Assembly (NCBI RefSeq): GCF_021283545.2
Contig: NZ_CP128540.1
Coordinates: 4,871,501 to 4,935,500, forward strand
DNA from: Pseudomonas alloputida
GTDB lineage: Bacteria > Pseudomonadota > Gammaproteobacteria > Pseudomonadales > Pseudomonadaceae
Reading direction: 5' to 3'
Length of the DNA: 64,000 nt
A program made the position numbers and the translations under genes. A model generated the notes under the pieces. That model saw only the letters and a program-made list of their open reading frames with translations, was not told the DNA's origin and ran no database searches. Below are positions 25,394 through 34,407 of the stretch, in pieces. Position 1 is the stretch's first letter. Each line of letters opens with the position of its first letter.

Positions 25394-26572
25394 ATGCTCG
25401 CCGCCATAAAACGCTACCCGCACACCGTTCGCCTGCTGCTCACCACCACCTTCACGCTTACCGTCGCCCGCGCCCTCACCCTGCCCTACCTGGTGGTTTA
25501 CCTGGCTGACAATTTCCAGCTGCCGATCAGCCAGATCGGCCTGCTGATCGGTGGCGCGCTGATCGTTGCCTCGCTATTGAGTCTGTACGGTGGTCATCTG
25601 GTCGACACCTTGAGCAACCACACGCTGGTCAGCGCCAGTACCCTGCTGTTCGCCCTGGCCTTCGTCGGCGCGGTCGCCAGCCGTTCGGCACTGCCGTTCT
25701 TCTTTTGTCTGGTGTTGATCAACCTGGCCCTGGCAGTGGTCGACATCGCCGCCAAGGCAGGCTTCTGCGCGTTACTGCCGGTGGATGAGCGGGCCGAGGT
25801 ATTCGCCATCAAGTACACCCTCAGCAACGTCGGCTACGCCGCCGGCCCGTTGCTGGGCGTGGCCATGCTTGAACTGAACGACCATGTGCCGTTCCTCGCC
25901 TCTGCGCTGCTTGGCCTGGCCATGTGCCTGGCTTATTGGCGCCTGGGTGATCGCAGCCTGCAGGCCAGCGCGCCGGACAAACCTGCGGCCGGCTTCGGCC
26001 AAGTGGCGCTGGGGCTGGCGCGGGATCGTCGGCTGGTGTGCTTTACCGTGGGAGGGGTGCTGAGCGCGGTGGTGTTCGGCCAGTTCACCGCCTACCTGTC
26101 CCAGTACCTGGTGGTCACCAGCAACCCGGCCGAAGCGGCACGGCTGATCGGCTATCTGGTCACCACCAACGCCGTGACGGTCATTGCCTTGCAGTACCTG
26201 ATTGGCCGGCGTATCAGCCGCCAGCGCCTGATGCCGTGGCTGTTGGCCGGCATGGGCCTGTTCATCGCCGGCTTGCTGGGTTTTGCGCTGGCAGGCTCGG
26301 TACTGGCCTGGTGCCTGGCGATGCTGGTGTTCACGCTGGGCGAAATCATCGTGATCCCGGCCGAGTACATGTTTATCGACCTGATCGCACCGGAGCACTT
26401 GCGCGGGGTGTATTACGGCGCGCAGAACCTGTCCAACCTGGGGGCGGCGCTGGGCCCGGTGATGGTGGGTTTTGCACTGGTACACCTGTGGCCGGGGGCA
26501 GTCTTCTACCTGCTGGTGTTGTCGGTGATACTGGCAGGGGTGTTCTATTGGTTGGGTACCCGAAGGGGTTGA
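25394..26572 (+). CDS. MFS transporter (MdtH-like)
   Basis: A 392-residue permease starting at ATG 25394, with AAGGA seven bases before it. Helices are dense throughout. The loop-2 motif GGHLVDTLSNH and the opening TLTVARALTLPYLVVYLADN resemble drug/H+ antiporter-family members of the MdtH/YceL type. It is divergent from the GntR gene with 181 bp between starts. The substrate is unknown. Confidence 0.82.
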   Translation: MLAAIKRYPHTVRLLLTTTFTLTVARALTLPYLVVYLADNFQLPISQIGLLIGGALIVASLLSLYGGHLVDTLSNHTLVSASTLLFALAFVGAVASRSALPFFFCLVLINLALAVVDIAAKAGFCALLPVDERAEVFAIKYTLSNVGYAAGPLLGVAMLELNDHVPFLASALLGLAMCLAYWRLGDRSLQASAPDKPAAGFGQVALGLARDRRLVCFTVGGVLSAVVFGQFTAYLSQYLVVTSNPAEAARLIGYLVTTNAVTVIALQYLIGRRISRQRLMPWLLAGMGLFIAGLLGFALAGSVLAWCLAMLVFTLGEIIVIPAEYMFIDLIAPEHLRGVYYGAQNLSNLGAALGPVMVGFALVHLWPGAVFYLLVLSVILAGVFYWLGTRRG

Positions 26573-26583
26573 TGTTGCCTGTT

Positions 26584-26617
26584 CCGGCCCATTCGCGGGT
26601 GAACCCGCTCCTACAAC
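26584..26617. repeat. Single REP element
   Basis: CGGCCCATTCGCGGGTGAAC then CCGCTCCTACAA, immediately after the MFS stop. Confidence 0.85.
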
Positions 26618-26698
26618 CATCGTCTGCGCTGACGAAGCGGCACTTGCGTGCCAGACTGATTGATCGGGACCGCGTTACCTTTTTGCTTCGGAGTCTTC

Positions 26699-29600
26699 AT
26701 GTCGTTGTCCAGCGGGCTGATCGCCGTGGTCGCCCTGGCCTATATGGCCATCATGTTCGCCATCGCCTTCTATGGCGACCGCCGCAGCACGCCATTGCCG
26801 CCAAAGCTGCGTGCCTGGGTGTACAGCCTGTCGCTGGCCGTGTACTGCACCAGCTGGACCTTCTTCGGCGCGGTCGGCCAGGCCGCCGAACAGCTTTGGG
26901 CGTTCCTGCCCATCTACCTGGGCCCGGTACTGCTGCTGATCTTCGCCCCTTGGGTGCTGCAGAAGATGGTGCTGATCAGCAAGCAGCAGAACATCACCTC
27001 GATCGCCGACTTCATTGCCGCGCGCTACGGCAAGTCGCAGACCCTGGCAGTGGTGGTGGCACTGATCTGCCTGGTCGGTGTGCTGCCGTACATCGCCTTG
27101 CAGCTCAAGGGCATCGTACTGGGCGTGAACCTGCTGATCGGCGCCAACGCCGACGCCACCGGCACCCGCGTGCAGGACACCGCGCTGGTGATATCGCTGG
27201 TACTGGCGCTGTTCGCCATCGTCTTCGGTACCCGCAGCCTGGATGTGACCGAGCACCACCGCGGCATGGTCCTGGCGATCGCCTTCGAATCGCTGATCAA
27301 GTTGCTGGCGTTCCTTGCCGTGGGCATCTTCATCGTTTTCAACCTGTTTGACGGTTTCGACGACCTGTTCAGCCAGGCCCGCCAGTCGATCCACTTGCAG
27401 GACTATTGGAAAGAAACCATCAATTGGCCTTCCATGGTGGTGCAAACCGCCGTGGCGATGATGGCAATCATCTGCCTGCCCCGACAGTTCCACGTTACCG
27501 TGGTGGAGAACATCGAACCGCAGGACTTGCGCCTGGCGCGCTGGGTATTCCCGATGTACCTGGCACTGGCCGCGCTGTTCGTGGTGCCGATTGCCCTGGC
27601 CGGGCAGATGCTGCTGCCCGGCACGGTGATCTCCGACTCGTTCGTCATCAGCCTGCCCCTGGCCGAGGCGCACCCGAGCCTTGCCCTGCTGGCGTTCATC
27701 GGCGGTGCCTCGGCGGCTACCGGCATGGTGATCGTCGAGGCCGTGGCGTTGTCGACCATGGTGTCCAACGACATGCTGCTGCCCTGGCTGCTGCGCCGCA
27801 ACAACGCCGAGCGGCCTTTCGAAGCGTTCCGCCACTGGATGCTTTCGGTACGCCGGGTAACCATCGTGGTGATCCTGCTGCTGGCCTATGTCAGCTACCG
27901 CCTGCTGGGTTCCACCGCCAGCCTGGCGACCATCGGCCAGATTGCCTTTGCCGCTGTGACCCAGCTCACCCCAGCCATGCTTGGCGCGCTGTACTGGAAG
28001 CAGGCCAACCGTCGCGGTGTGTTCGCCGGCCTGGCCGCTGGCATTTTCCTGTGGTTCTACACCTTGGTGCTGCCGATTGCCGCGCACAGCCTGGGCTGGT
28101 CGTTGCAGTTGTTCCCTGGCCTGGCGTGGCTGCACGGCAACCCGCTGAACCTGCCGATCAGTCCACTGACCCAAGGTGTGGTGCTGTCACTGGCGGGCAA
28201 CTTCACCCTGTTCGCCTGGGTTTCGGTGCTGTCGCGCACGCGGGTTTCCGAGCACTGGCAGGCCGGCCGGTTCATTGGCCAGCAGACCAGCGCGCGGCCC
28301 AGCAGCAAGCCGCTGCTGGCGGTGCAGATCGACGACCTGCTGACCCTGGCCTCGCGCTTTGTCGGGGAAGAGCGCGCACGGCAGAGCTTCATCCGCTTTG
28401 CCTACCGCCAGGGCAAGGGTTTCAACCCTAACCAGAACGCCGATGGCGACTGGATCGAGCACACCGAGCGCCTGCTGGCCGGGGTGCTCGGTACCTCGTC
28501 GACCCGCGCGGTGGTCAAGGCGGCCATCGAAGGCCGCGACATGCAACTGGAAGACGTGGTGCGCATCGCTGACGAAGCCAGTGAGGTGCTGCAGTTCAAC
28601 CGCGCCCTGCTGCAAGGCGCCATCGAGAACATCAACCAAGGCATCAGCGTGGTCGACCAGAACCTGCACCTGGTGGCCTGGAACCGCCGCTACCTGGAAC
28701 TGTTCAACTACCCGGACGGACTGATCAGCGTTGGGCGACCGATTGCCGACATCATCCGCTACAACGCCGAGCGCGGCCTGTGCGGCCCCGGCGAGGCACA
28801 GGTGCATGTGGCGCGGCGGCTGCACTGGATGCGCCAGGGCCGCGCGCACTCCTCCGAGCGGCTGTTCCCCAATGGCCGGGTGATCGAGCTGATCGGCAAC
28901 CCGATGCCGGGCGGTGGCTTTGTCATGAGCTTCACCGACATCACCCCGTTCCGCGAGGCCGAGCAGGCCCTGCGCGATGCCAACGAACGCCTTGAGCAAC
29001 GCGTGGCGGAGCGCACCCACGAACTGTCGCAGTTGAACCAGGCGCTGTCCGAAGCCAAGAGCCAGGCCGAAGCGGTGAGCAACTCCAAGACCCGCTTCCT
29101 GGCCGCCGTCAGCCATGACCTGATGCAACCGTTGAACGCCGCACGGCTTTTCTCTGCCGCCTTGTCGCAACAGGCCGAGGGCATGAACGAAGAGGCCCGG
29201 CAGTTGGTACAGCACATGGACAGCTCGCTGCGCTCGGCTGAAGAGCTGATCAGCGACCTGTTGGACATCTCGCGCCTGGAAAACGGCAAGATCACCCCGG
29301 ATGCCAAACCCTTCGCCCTCAACGAACTGTTCGACACCCTGGGCGCCGAGTTCAAGCTGCTGGCGGCCGAGAAAGGCCTGGAGTTCCGCCTGCGCGGCAG
29401 CCGCCTGCGGGTGGACAGCGACATGAAACTGCTACGCCGGGTGCTGCAGAACTTCCTCACCAATGCCCTGCGCTACGGCAAGAGCCCGATCCTGCTGGGC
29501 GCGCGCCGACAGGGCGAGCGCCTGTGGCTGGAGGTCTGGGACCGTGGCCCGGGCATTGCTGACGACAAGCTGCAAGTGATCTTTCAGGAGTTCAAGCGCC

Positions 29601-30178
29601 TGGACAGCCACCAGACCCGTGCCGAGAAGGGGCTAGGCTTGGGCCTGGCCATTGCAGACGGTCTGTGTCGGGTGCTGGGGCATCCGCTGGAAGTGCGCTC
29701 ATGGCCAGGCAAGGGCACGGTGTTCCGCGTCAGCGTACCGATTGCACGCCAGGCCGCCGCGGCGCCAAGCACGCCCGTGGAACAACAGGGCGGCCAGCCA
29801 CTGGCCGGGCTGCAAGTGCTATGCGTGGACAACGAAGACAGCATCCTGATCGGCATGAACAGCCTGCTGAGCCGCTGGGGTTGCCAGGTATGGACCGCGC
29901 GCAACCAGGCCGAATGCGAAGCCCTGCTGGCCAAAGGCATGCGCCCGCACCTGGCATTGGTGGACTACCACCTGGACGACGGCGAGACCGGCACCGGGCT
30001 GATGGGCTGGCTTCGAGCACGGCTGGGTGAGCCGGTACCCGGTGTAGTGATCAGCGCCGACGGCAGCAAGGAAACCATCGCCCTGGTACATGCATCAGGG
30101 CTGGACTACCTGGCCAAACCGGTCAAGCCTGCGGCCTTGCGCGCCCTGCTCAATCGCCATCTGAGCCTGGCTCAGTAA
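26699..30178 (+). CDS. crbS: Hybrid sensor kinase with SSS transporter domain (CrbS/MxtR type)
   Basis: A 1159-residue sensor starting MSLSSGLIAVVALAY at ATG 26699. Residues 1-490 are a sodium:solute symporter-like module with 12-13 helices (SIADFIAARYGKSQTLAVVV; TPAMLGALYWKQANRRGVFA). A linker/STAC-like region follows, then a PAS domain (LLQGAIENINQGISVVDQNL), a coiled coil, HisKA (FLAAVSHDLMQPLNAARLF), HATPase (VWDRGPGIADD; GLGLGLAIADG) and a C-terminal receiver (LVDYHLDDGETGTG). The layout matches CrbS/MxtR, which controls acetate use. Its cognate regulator is not adjacent, as is usual. Its 3' end overlaps rmuC by 29 bp. Confidence 0.87.
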   Translation: MSLSSGLIAVVALAYMAIMFAIAFYGDRRSTPLPPKLRAWVYSLSLAVYCTSWTFFGAVGQAAEQLWAFLPIYLGPVLLLIFAPWVLQKMVLISKQQNITSIADFIAARYGKSQTLAVVVALICLVGVLPYIALQLKGIVLGVNLLIGANADATGTRVQDTALVISLVLALFAIVFGTRSLDVTEHHRGMVLAIAFESLIKLLAFLAVGIFIVFNLFDGFDDLFSQARQSIHLQDYWKETINWPSMVVQTAVAMMAIICLPRQFHVTVVENIEPQDLRLARWVFPMYLALAALFVVPIALAGQMLLPGTVISDSFVISLPLAEAHPSLALLAFIGGASAATGMVIVEAVALSTMVSNDMLLPWLLRRNNAERPFEAFRHWMLSVRRVTIVVILLLAYVSYRLLGSTASLATIGQIAFAAVTQLTPAMLGALYWKQANRRGVFAGLAAGIFLWFYTLVLPIAAHSLGWSLQLFPGLAWLHGNPLNLPISPLTQGVVLSLAGNFTLFAWVSVLSRTRVSEHWQAGRFIGQQTSARPSSKPLLAVQIDDLLTLASRFVGEERARQSFIRFAYRQGKGFNPNQNADGDWIEHTERLLAGVLGTSSTRAVVKAAIEGRDMQLEDVVRIADEASEVLQFNRALLQGAIENINQGISVVDQNLHLVAWNRRYLELFNYPDGLISVGRPIADIIRYNAERGLCGPGEAQVHVARRLHWMRQGRAHSSERLFPNGRVIELIGNPMPGGGFVMSFTDITPFREAEQALRDANERLEQRVAERTHELSQLNQALSEAKSQAEAVSNSKTRFLAAVSHDLMQPLNAARLFSAALSQQAEGMNEEARQLVQHMDSSLRSAEELISDLLDISRLENGKITPDAKPFALNELFDTLGAEFKLLAAEKGLEFRLRGSRLRVDSDMKLLRRVLQNFLTNALRYGKSPILLGARRQGERLWLEVWDRGPGIADDKLQVIFQEFKRLDSHQTRAEKGLGLGLAIADGLCRVLGHPLEVRSWPGKGTVFRVSVPIARQAAAAPSTPVEQQGGQPLAGLQVLCVDNEDSILIGMNSLLSRWGCQVWTARNQAECEALLAKGMRPHLALVDYHLDDGETGTGLMGWLRARLGEPVPGVVISADGSKETIALVHASGLDYLAKPVKPAALRALLNRHLSLAQ

Positions 30179-31637
30179 CCGCTACCTCGGGCAGCGCCTC
30201 ATCGGACAGCGCCCGCTCCAGCAGGTCTGCCGGCAAGCTCTTGCTGGCACGGGCGCCCAGCAGCTTAAGCTGCTCGCTACGGCTAACCAGGTTGCCACGC
30301 CCTTCGCACAGCTTGTTGCGCGCTGCCGCATAAGCCTTGTCCACCTGCTGCAAGCGGCTGCCCAGTTCGTCCAGGTCCTGGATGAACAGCACGAACTTGT
30401 CGTAGAGCCAGCCGGCCCGCTCGGCAATTTCGCGGGCGTTCTGCCCTTGACGCTCCTGCTTCCACAGGCTGTCGATAACCCGCAAGGTGGCCAGCAACGT
30501 GGTAGGGCTGACAATCACGATCTGCCGGTCGAAGGCCTCCTGGAACAGGTTCGGCTCGGCCTGCAGGGCCGCCGAAAAGGCCGCCTCGATGGGCACGAAC
30601 AACAACACGAAGTCCAGGCTGTGCAGGCCTTCGAGGCGGCTGTAGTCCTTGCTCGACAGGCCTTTGACGTGGCTGCGCAGCGACTGCACATGCTGCTTGA
30701 GCGCAACTTCGTCGTTGCCGGCAACGAACTGCTGGTACGCCGTGAGGCTGACCTTGGCGTCCACCACCACCTGCTTGTCGCCGGGCAGCATGATCAGCAC
30801 ATCCGGCTGGAAACGCTCACCATCGGCGCTTTTCAGGCTGACCTGGGTCTGGTATTCGCGGCCCTTTTCCAGGCCGGCATGTTCCAGCACACGTTCGAGG
30901 ATAAGCTCACCCCAGTTACCCTGGGTTTTCTGGCCCTTCAAGGCCTGGGTAAGGTTGGTGGCTTCGTCGGACAGGCGCAGGTTGAGCTGTTGCAGGCGCT
31001 CCAGCTCCTTGCCCAGCGAGAAGCGCTCGCGGGCCTCTTGCTGGTAGCTTTCCTCCACGCGTTTTTCGAAGGCCTGGATGCGCTCCTTGAGCGGGTCGAG
31101 CAACTGGCCAAGGTGCTGCTGGCTGGTCTGGGCGAAGCGCTGCTCGCGTTCGTCGAAAATCTTGGTGGCCATGTCGGCGAACTGGGCGCGCAAGGTGTCA
31201 CGGGCCTCCTGCAGGTCTTCCAGGCGTTGCTGGTGGCTTTCCTGCTGTTCACGCAGCTCTGCGTCCAGGCGCGCGGTTTGCGCCTCCAGGCGACGCAGTT
31301 CGGCTTCGCGATTGGCGCGCTCAAGGCTCCAGGCGTGGGCGGCATCACGGGCGTTGTCGCGATCGATCTGCAGCAGCTCCAGCTCACGGCTTTGGGCGGC
31401 CAACTGGGCCTGCTTGACGGCGTTGGCCTCACTGAGGTCGCTGACCTCGTCGCGACTGGCGTCCAGTTGCGCCTGCAGGCCAGCCTGGGCCAGTTGGGCT
31501 GCATTGAGGCGTTCTTCGAGCAAGGCCTGCTCAGCTTGCCGTGCGCCCTGGCGGCGCTGCACCTGCATGACCCACACCAGGCAGGGTATTGCGCCTGCCA
31601 CCAAGCCCAGCAGAATGCTGGCCAGATCCACTGTCAT
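30150..31637 (-). CDS. rmuC: DNA recombination protein RmuC
   Basis: A 495-residue protein with one N-terminal membrane helix (SILLGLVAGAIPCLVWVMQV), a long coiled coil (residues about 30-190) and the RmuC nuclease-like domain (GNWGELILERVLEHAGLEKG; FQPDVLIMLPGDKQVVVDAK; VLLFVPIEAAFSAAL). RmuC is thought to limit sequence inversions. The gene is convergent with the sensor kinase and the two coding ends overlap by 29 bp. Confidence 0.94.
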   Translation of the reverse strand: MTVDLASILLGLVAGAIPCLVWVMQVQRRQGARQAEQALLEERLNAAQLAQAGLQAQLDASRDEVSDLSEANAVKQAQLAAQSRELELLQIDRDNARDAAHAWSLERANREAELRRLEAQTARLDAELREQQESHQQRLEDLQEARDTLRAQFADMATKIFDEREQRFAQTSQQHLGQLLDPLKERIQAFEKRVEESYQQEARERFSLGKELERLQQLNLRLSDEATNLTQALKGQKTQGNWGELILERVLEHAGLEKGREYQTQVSLKSADGERFQPDVLIMLPGDKQVVVDAKVSLTAYQQFVAGNDEVALKQHVQSLRSHVKGLSSKDYSRLEGLHSLDFVLLFVPIEAAFSAALQAEPNLFQEAFDRQIVIVSPTTLLATLRVIDSLWKQERQGQNAREIAERAGWLYDKFVLFIQDLDELGSRLQQVDKAYAAARNKLCEGRGNLVSRSEQLKLLGARASKSLPADLLERALSDEALPEVAVTEPGSDGD

Positions 31638-31770
31638 GCTTACCCCGAACGCTCTGATGCAAATTGAGTGCAGCTTATCAGCCTGACTGGCGTGTTGCCT
31701 GCATCGGCCTCATCGTGGGCCTGCCCGCTGCGCAAGCCTGAAGGCAAAGGTAATGCCTGCACGGTCGCCC

Positions 31771-31877
31771 GTAGGAGCGGGTTCACCCGCGAAGAGGCCG
31801 GGCCTGCTGGCCAATCTCCACCCGCCATTCACCGTTGCCGCCGCCACCGTATTCGCGGGTAAACCCGCGCCTACCAC
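31771..31877. repeat. REP pair
   Basis: GTAGGAGCGGGTTCACCCGC at 31771 and its mirror TTCGCGGGTAAACCCGCGCC at about 31852, between the Sel1 gene stop and the rmuC start. Confidence 0.88.
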
Positions 31878-31933
31878 GGCGGTGGACACACATCGGTGAT
31901 TGCTCGCGAAAGGGCCCGTGCAGGCAAAAAAGC

Positions 31934-32353
31934 TCAGACAGAAAACCACTGTCGCAACAAGCGCCGCGCTTCCTGCGACCCCTGCCCTGCCGCAAGCTCA
32001 AGCCAATAGCGCGCCTGCTCCGGCTCGTTGTGCTGACACAGCCGGGCGTACTCCAGCTGCGCCCGCCGATCCCCTGCGCGGGCAGCCTGACGCAGCAGCT
32101 CATGGCCTATACGCCGGTCACGGGCGTTGCCACAATCTCGGCACAGCATCTGCCCCAGGCGGCTCTGCGCCACAACCACACCTTGGCGCGCCGGCTGCTT
32201 CAACAAGCGCCCGGCCAGGTGCTTGACCTGAGGGTTGTCGCCCAGGCGCGGACTGTCGAGCAACCACAGGGCCACTTTCAGGGAAAAGCGTTTGGCGGGA
32301 GGTGCAGCTGTCGATGCAGCGGGGCTGGAAAGGTGTTTACCGCGAAACTTCAT
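31934..32353 (-). CDS. Sel1-repeat protein
   Basis: A 139-residue protein starting MKFRGKHLS at ATG 32353 (a TTG two codons earlier is in frame). It carries two or three Sel1/TPR-like units: LLKQPARQGVVVAQSRLGQM, LLRQAARAGDRRAQLEYARL and YWLELAAGQGSQEARRLL. A Cys pair (CRDCGN) lies between units. Sel1 proteins are protein-protein adaptors. I see no clear signal peptide, and the partner is unknown. Confidence 0.75.
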   Translation of the reverse strand: MKFRGKHLSSPAASTAAPPAKRFSLKVALWLLDSPRLGDNPQVKHLAGRLLKQPARQGVVVAQSRLGQMLCRDCGNARDRRIGHELLRQAARAGDRRAQLEYARLCQHNEPEQARYWLELAAGQGSQEARRLLRQWFSV

Positions 32354-33303
32354 GAGCAACAGGTTTGGTAACTCGAAAGGCGCGCCACTCTACTCTTTTT
32401 TTTTCGCCCTGGCCTGTCGATTTCTGAAGGATTGAAAAAAAATTCAATGATCTTTTCTTGACGTTTTCAGGTGGACGACCAACCGGTCTGTTGGAGCATG
32501 GCGATTGTCGGACAGTCCATCCCATTGCTGGCACGCCCGTGCTAGAGCAAGCGCTCGGGACAATCCACAGTTCCTGTGGATAACTCGGTGGACAACCCCC
32601 TCTCATACCCCTCAAACCCCCGTGAAATGGGGGCTTTGGTCAAACTGACGATTTTTTCACCAGCTAAAAATAGTGTTTTTTTTCATTGACTTAACCACGC
32701 AGTCAAGGCATTGGCGAGGCTGCTGGGTGGTGTTGCCAAGCCGTTACAAGCGCTGCCCCGAATGTGAACAAGTGCACCATAAACCTCCATTTGGGTGCAC
32801 GAAAAGGGCACATCGGACGGCATTTGGGCCATTTGCCCCCTCTTCCCAGCAGCGAAAATTCGCGCCATACTGCGCGGCTCACCTGAACAAACGTAGTGCT
32901 TGCCAAACATCTTCGCTTCCGGTAAGGTGCCCCTCGTTAGTACCAAGCTGAAAGTCAATTCTGGCCGCAAGCGTCCTTGCAGGCTCGCTCCCCCCAAGAG
33001 CGTCCCTGCTGAAACAAGGACCGGCCCATTCAATGATTCCCTCGCCAGCCTTACGCTGCGCAAGCACGAATCACATGACAGATTGATCAGGATCCCACCT
33101 CGACGGCCTAGAACCTTGGCCCCGGCGTGCTGCCTGCCTTCCGAAGTACCTACCAGTCAGCCCAAGCGCCTACATTTGATTGCGCCCCCTCTGGCTGCCC
33201 TGTTCCAGTCAGGTTCGTTCGTCCCTTAATAAAGGCGTCACTGGAACGTTTCTATCATGCACGGATCATAACCCCCGTGTTTAAAGCAGGAACCTCCAAC
33301 AAT
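32354..33303. other. 950-bp region without a convincing gene
   Basis: Open frames here lack family motifs and good ribosome sites. The left part is AT-rich with T runs. A TGTGGATAA DnaA-box sequence lies at about 32575. Near the right end, GTTCCAGT (33202-33209) and ACTGGAAC (33240-33247) form a perfect inverted repeat with a 30-bp spacer before the 74-residue gene. The region may hold a small RNA or a long leader, but I cannot identify one. Confidence 0.5.
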
Positions 33304-33528
33304 ATGCAAACTCATCATCAGATTCAGGCTGCCATTGGCACCCTCTCCCAGGCCTTCTCGCCGTTGAAGTGCCTTATCGTTGCCCCACGCAAGGGCAGCT
33401 TCAGCTTTACCTTGGTAGACGAACACGGCGTTGCCTGCCACACCGAACGCCTGTACCACGAGCAGTACAGCCGCCATGAACCGCTGCAGGCGGTGATCGC
33501 CCGGACGCGTCAGTCGCTCACCGCGTGA
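33304..33528 (+). CDS. Small conserved-looking protein, unknown function
   Basis: A 74-residue protein starting MQTHHQIQAAIGTLSQ at ATG 33304, with AGGAA about 12 bases upstream. It is hydrophilic, with KCLIVAPRKGSFSFTLVDEH in the middle and no membrane or signal segment. Codon use matches the neighbours, which supports a real gene. The open frame extends upstream but without a start I trust. I do not recognise the family. Confidence 0.65.
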   Translation: MQTHHQIQAAIGTLSQAFSPLKCLIVAPRKGSFSFTLVDEHGVACHTERLYHEQYSRHEPLQAVIARTRQSLTA

Positions 33529-33777
33529 CCGGCGAATACCGGGGTATTCAAGCGCTGAATCATCCAATCGCAAGACTGCCTGAACGCCTTTGGCGTAATT
33601 GCCTTAGGGCATATAGCCCAGAGCATCAGGCAGTAATCGATTTAAAAACAGCTCTTTACACCACGATTATCACACTACACTTCAACTCGAGCGGTGCTTT
33701 CCGCTCCCGGCGGGCCTGATCATTCACCAGCTGCCAAGCTCCAGCGCCCGTCCGGCCCTTACCTGCTCGAGGGCATC

Positions 33778-34260
33778 ATGGGTATTGCGGCGAATGAATT
33801 GTGTCAGTATGTGATCCGACCCACCCTGGTCTACCTGAACCGTCACTGCGCCAGCGCCGAAGCCTTGCTACTGGGTATCGCCGCCAGCCAGTCAGCACTC
33901 GGCTCAGCCCTGCACGACCGACGCGGGCACGGCCTCTACCGCATCGGCGAACATCGTCACCAGGCACTCTGGGACGAATACCTGGCCCGTGACCCCGACC
34001 TCGCCAGCCTGGTCCGCGGCCTGGCCAGCCAGCACGCCTTCCTTGGTGGCCCGCACCTGGAGCTCACCGTCAACCTGCGCTATTCCACTGCCATTGCCTG
34101 GATGCTCATCGAAGAGCAGGCCACCCCATTGCCTGCGGCGGACGATCTGCTGGCACTGGCGCGTATCTGGCGACAGATTTTCAACCCCCAGGGTCGTCTG
34201 CGCGACTTCACCCATGCCTGGCATGCCTGCATAGATCAGAAATTGCCACAGGCATCTTGA
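33778..34260 (+). CDS. Uncharacterised protein, phage peptidoglycan-protein-like
   Basis: A 160-residue cytosolic-looking protein starting MGIAANELCQYVIRPTLVYL at ATG 33778, with GAGGG upstream. The segments EALLLGIAASQSALGSALHD, GHGLYRIGEHRHQALWDEYL and VNLRYSTAIAWMLIEEQ recall phage-borne proteins with a lysozyme-like AAQESGLG...LGIYQIE...YATAIAR layout. If so, the catalytic-type Glu is replaced by Ser here, suggesting a domesticated, non-enzymatic version. This match is from memory and unverified. No phage genes lie around it. Confidence 0.6.
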   Translation: MGIAANELCQYVIRPTLVYLNRHCASAEALLLGIAASQSALGSALHDRRGHGLYRIGEHRHQALWDEYLARDPDLASLVRGLASQHAFLGGPHLELTVNLRYSTAIAWMLIEEQATPLPAADDLLALARIWRQIFNPQGRLRDFTHAWHACIDQKLPQAS

Positions 34261-34407
34261 GACGCGTCCTACAAGCAAACCGGAAAAAATGGAATTTTGG
34301 TCGGATTGTCCTACAAAACCGCTCTAACTCCTGCGATTGAGCCTATAGCGCAGCGCGTGATTTGTTGGTAGCTTTTCGCCCCGGAGATCCCAAGGAGTTT
34401 TCTAATA

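Noticed and set aside
32683..33063. 126-codon minus-strand open frame in the gene-poor gap
   Set aside because: No ribosome site, no motif, and composition unlike neighbouring genes.
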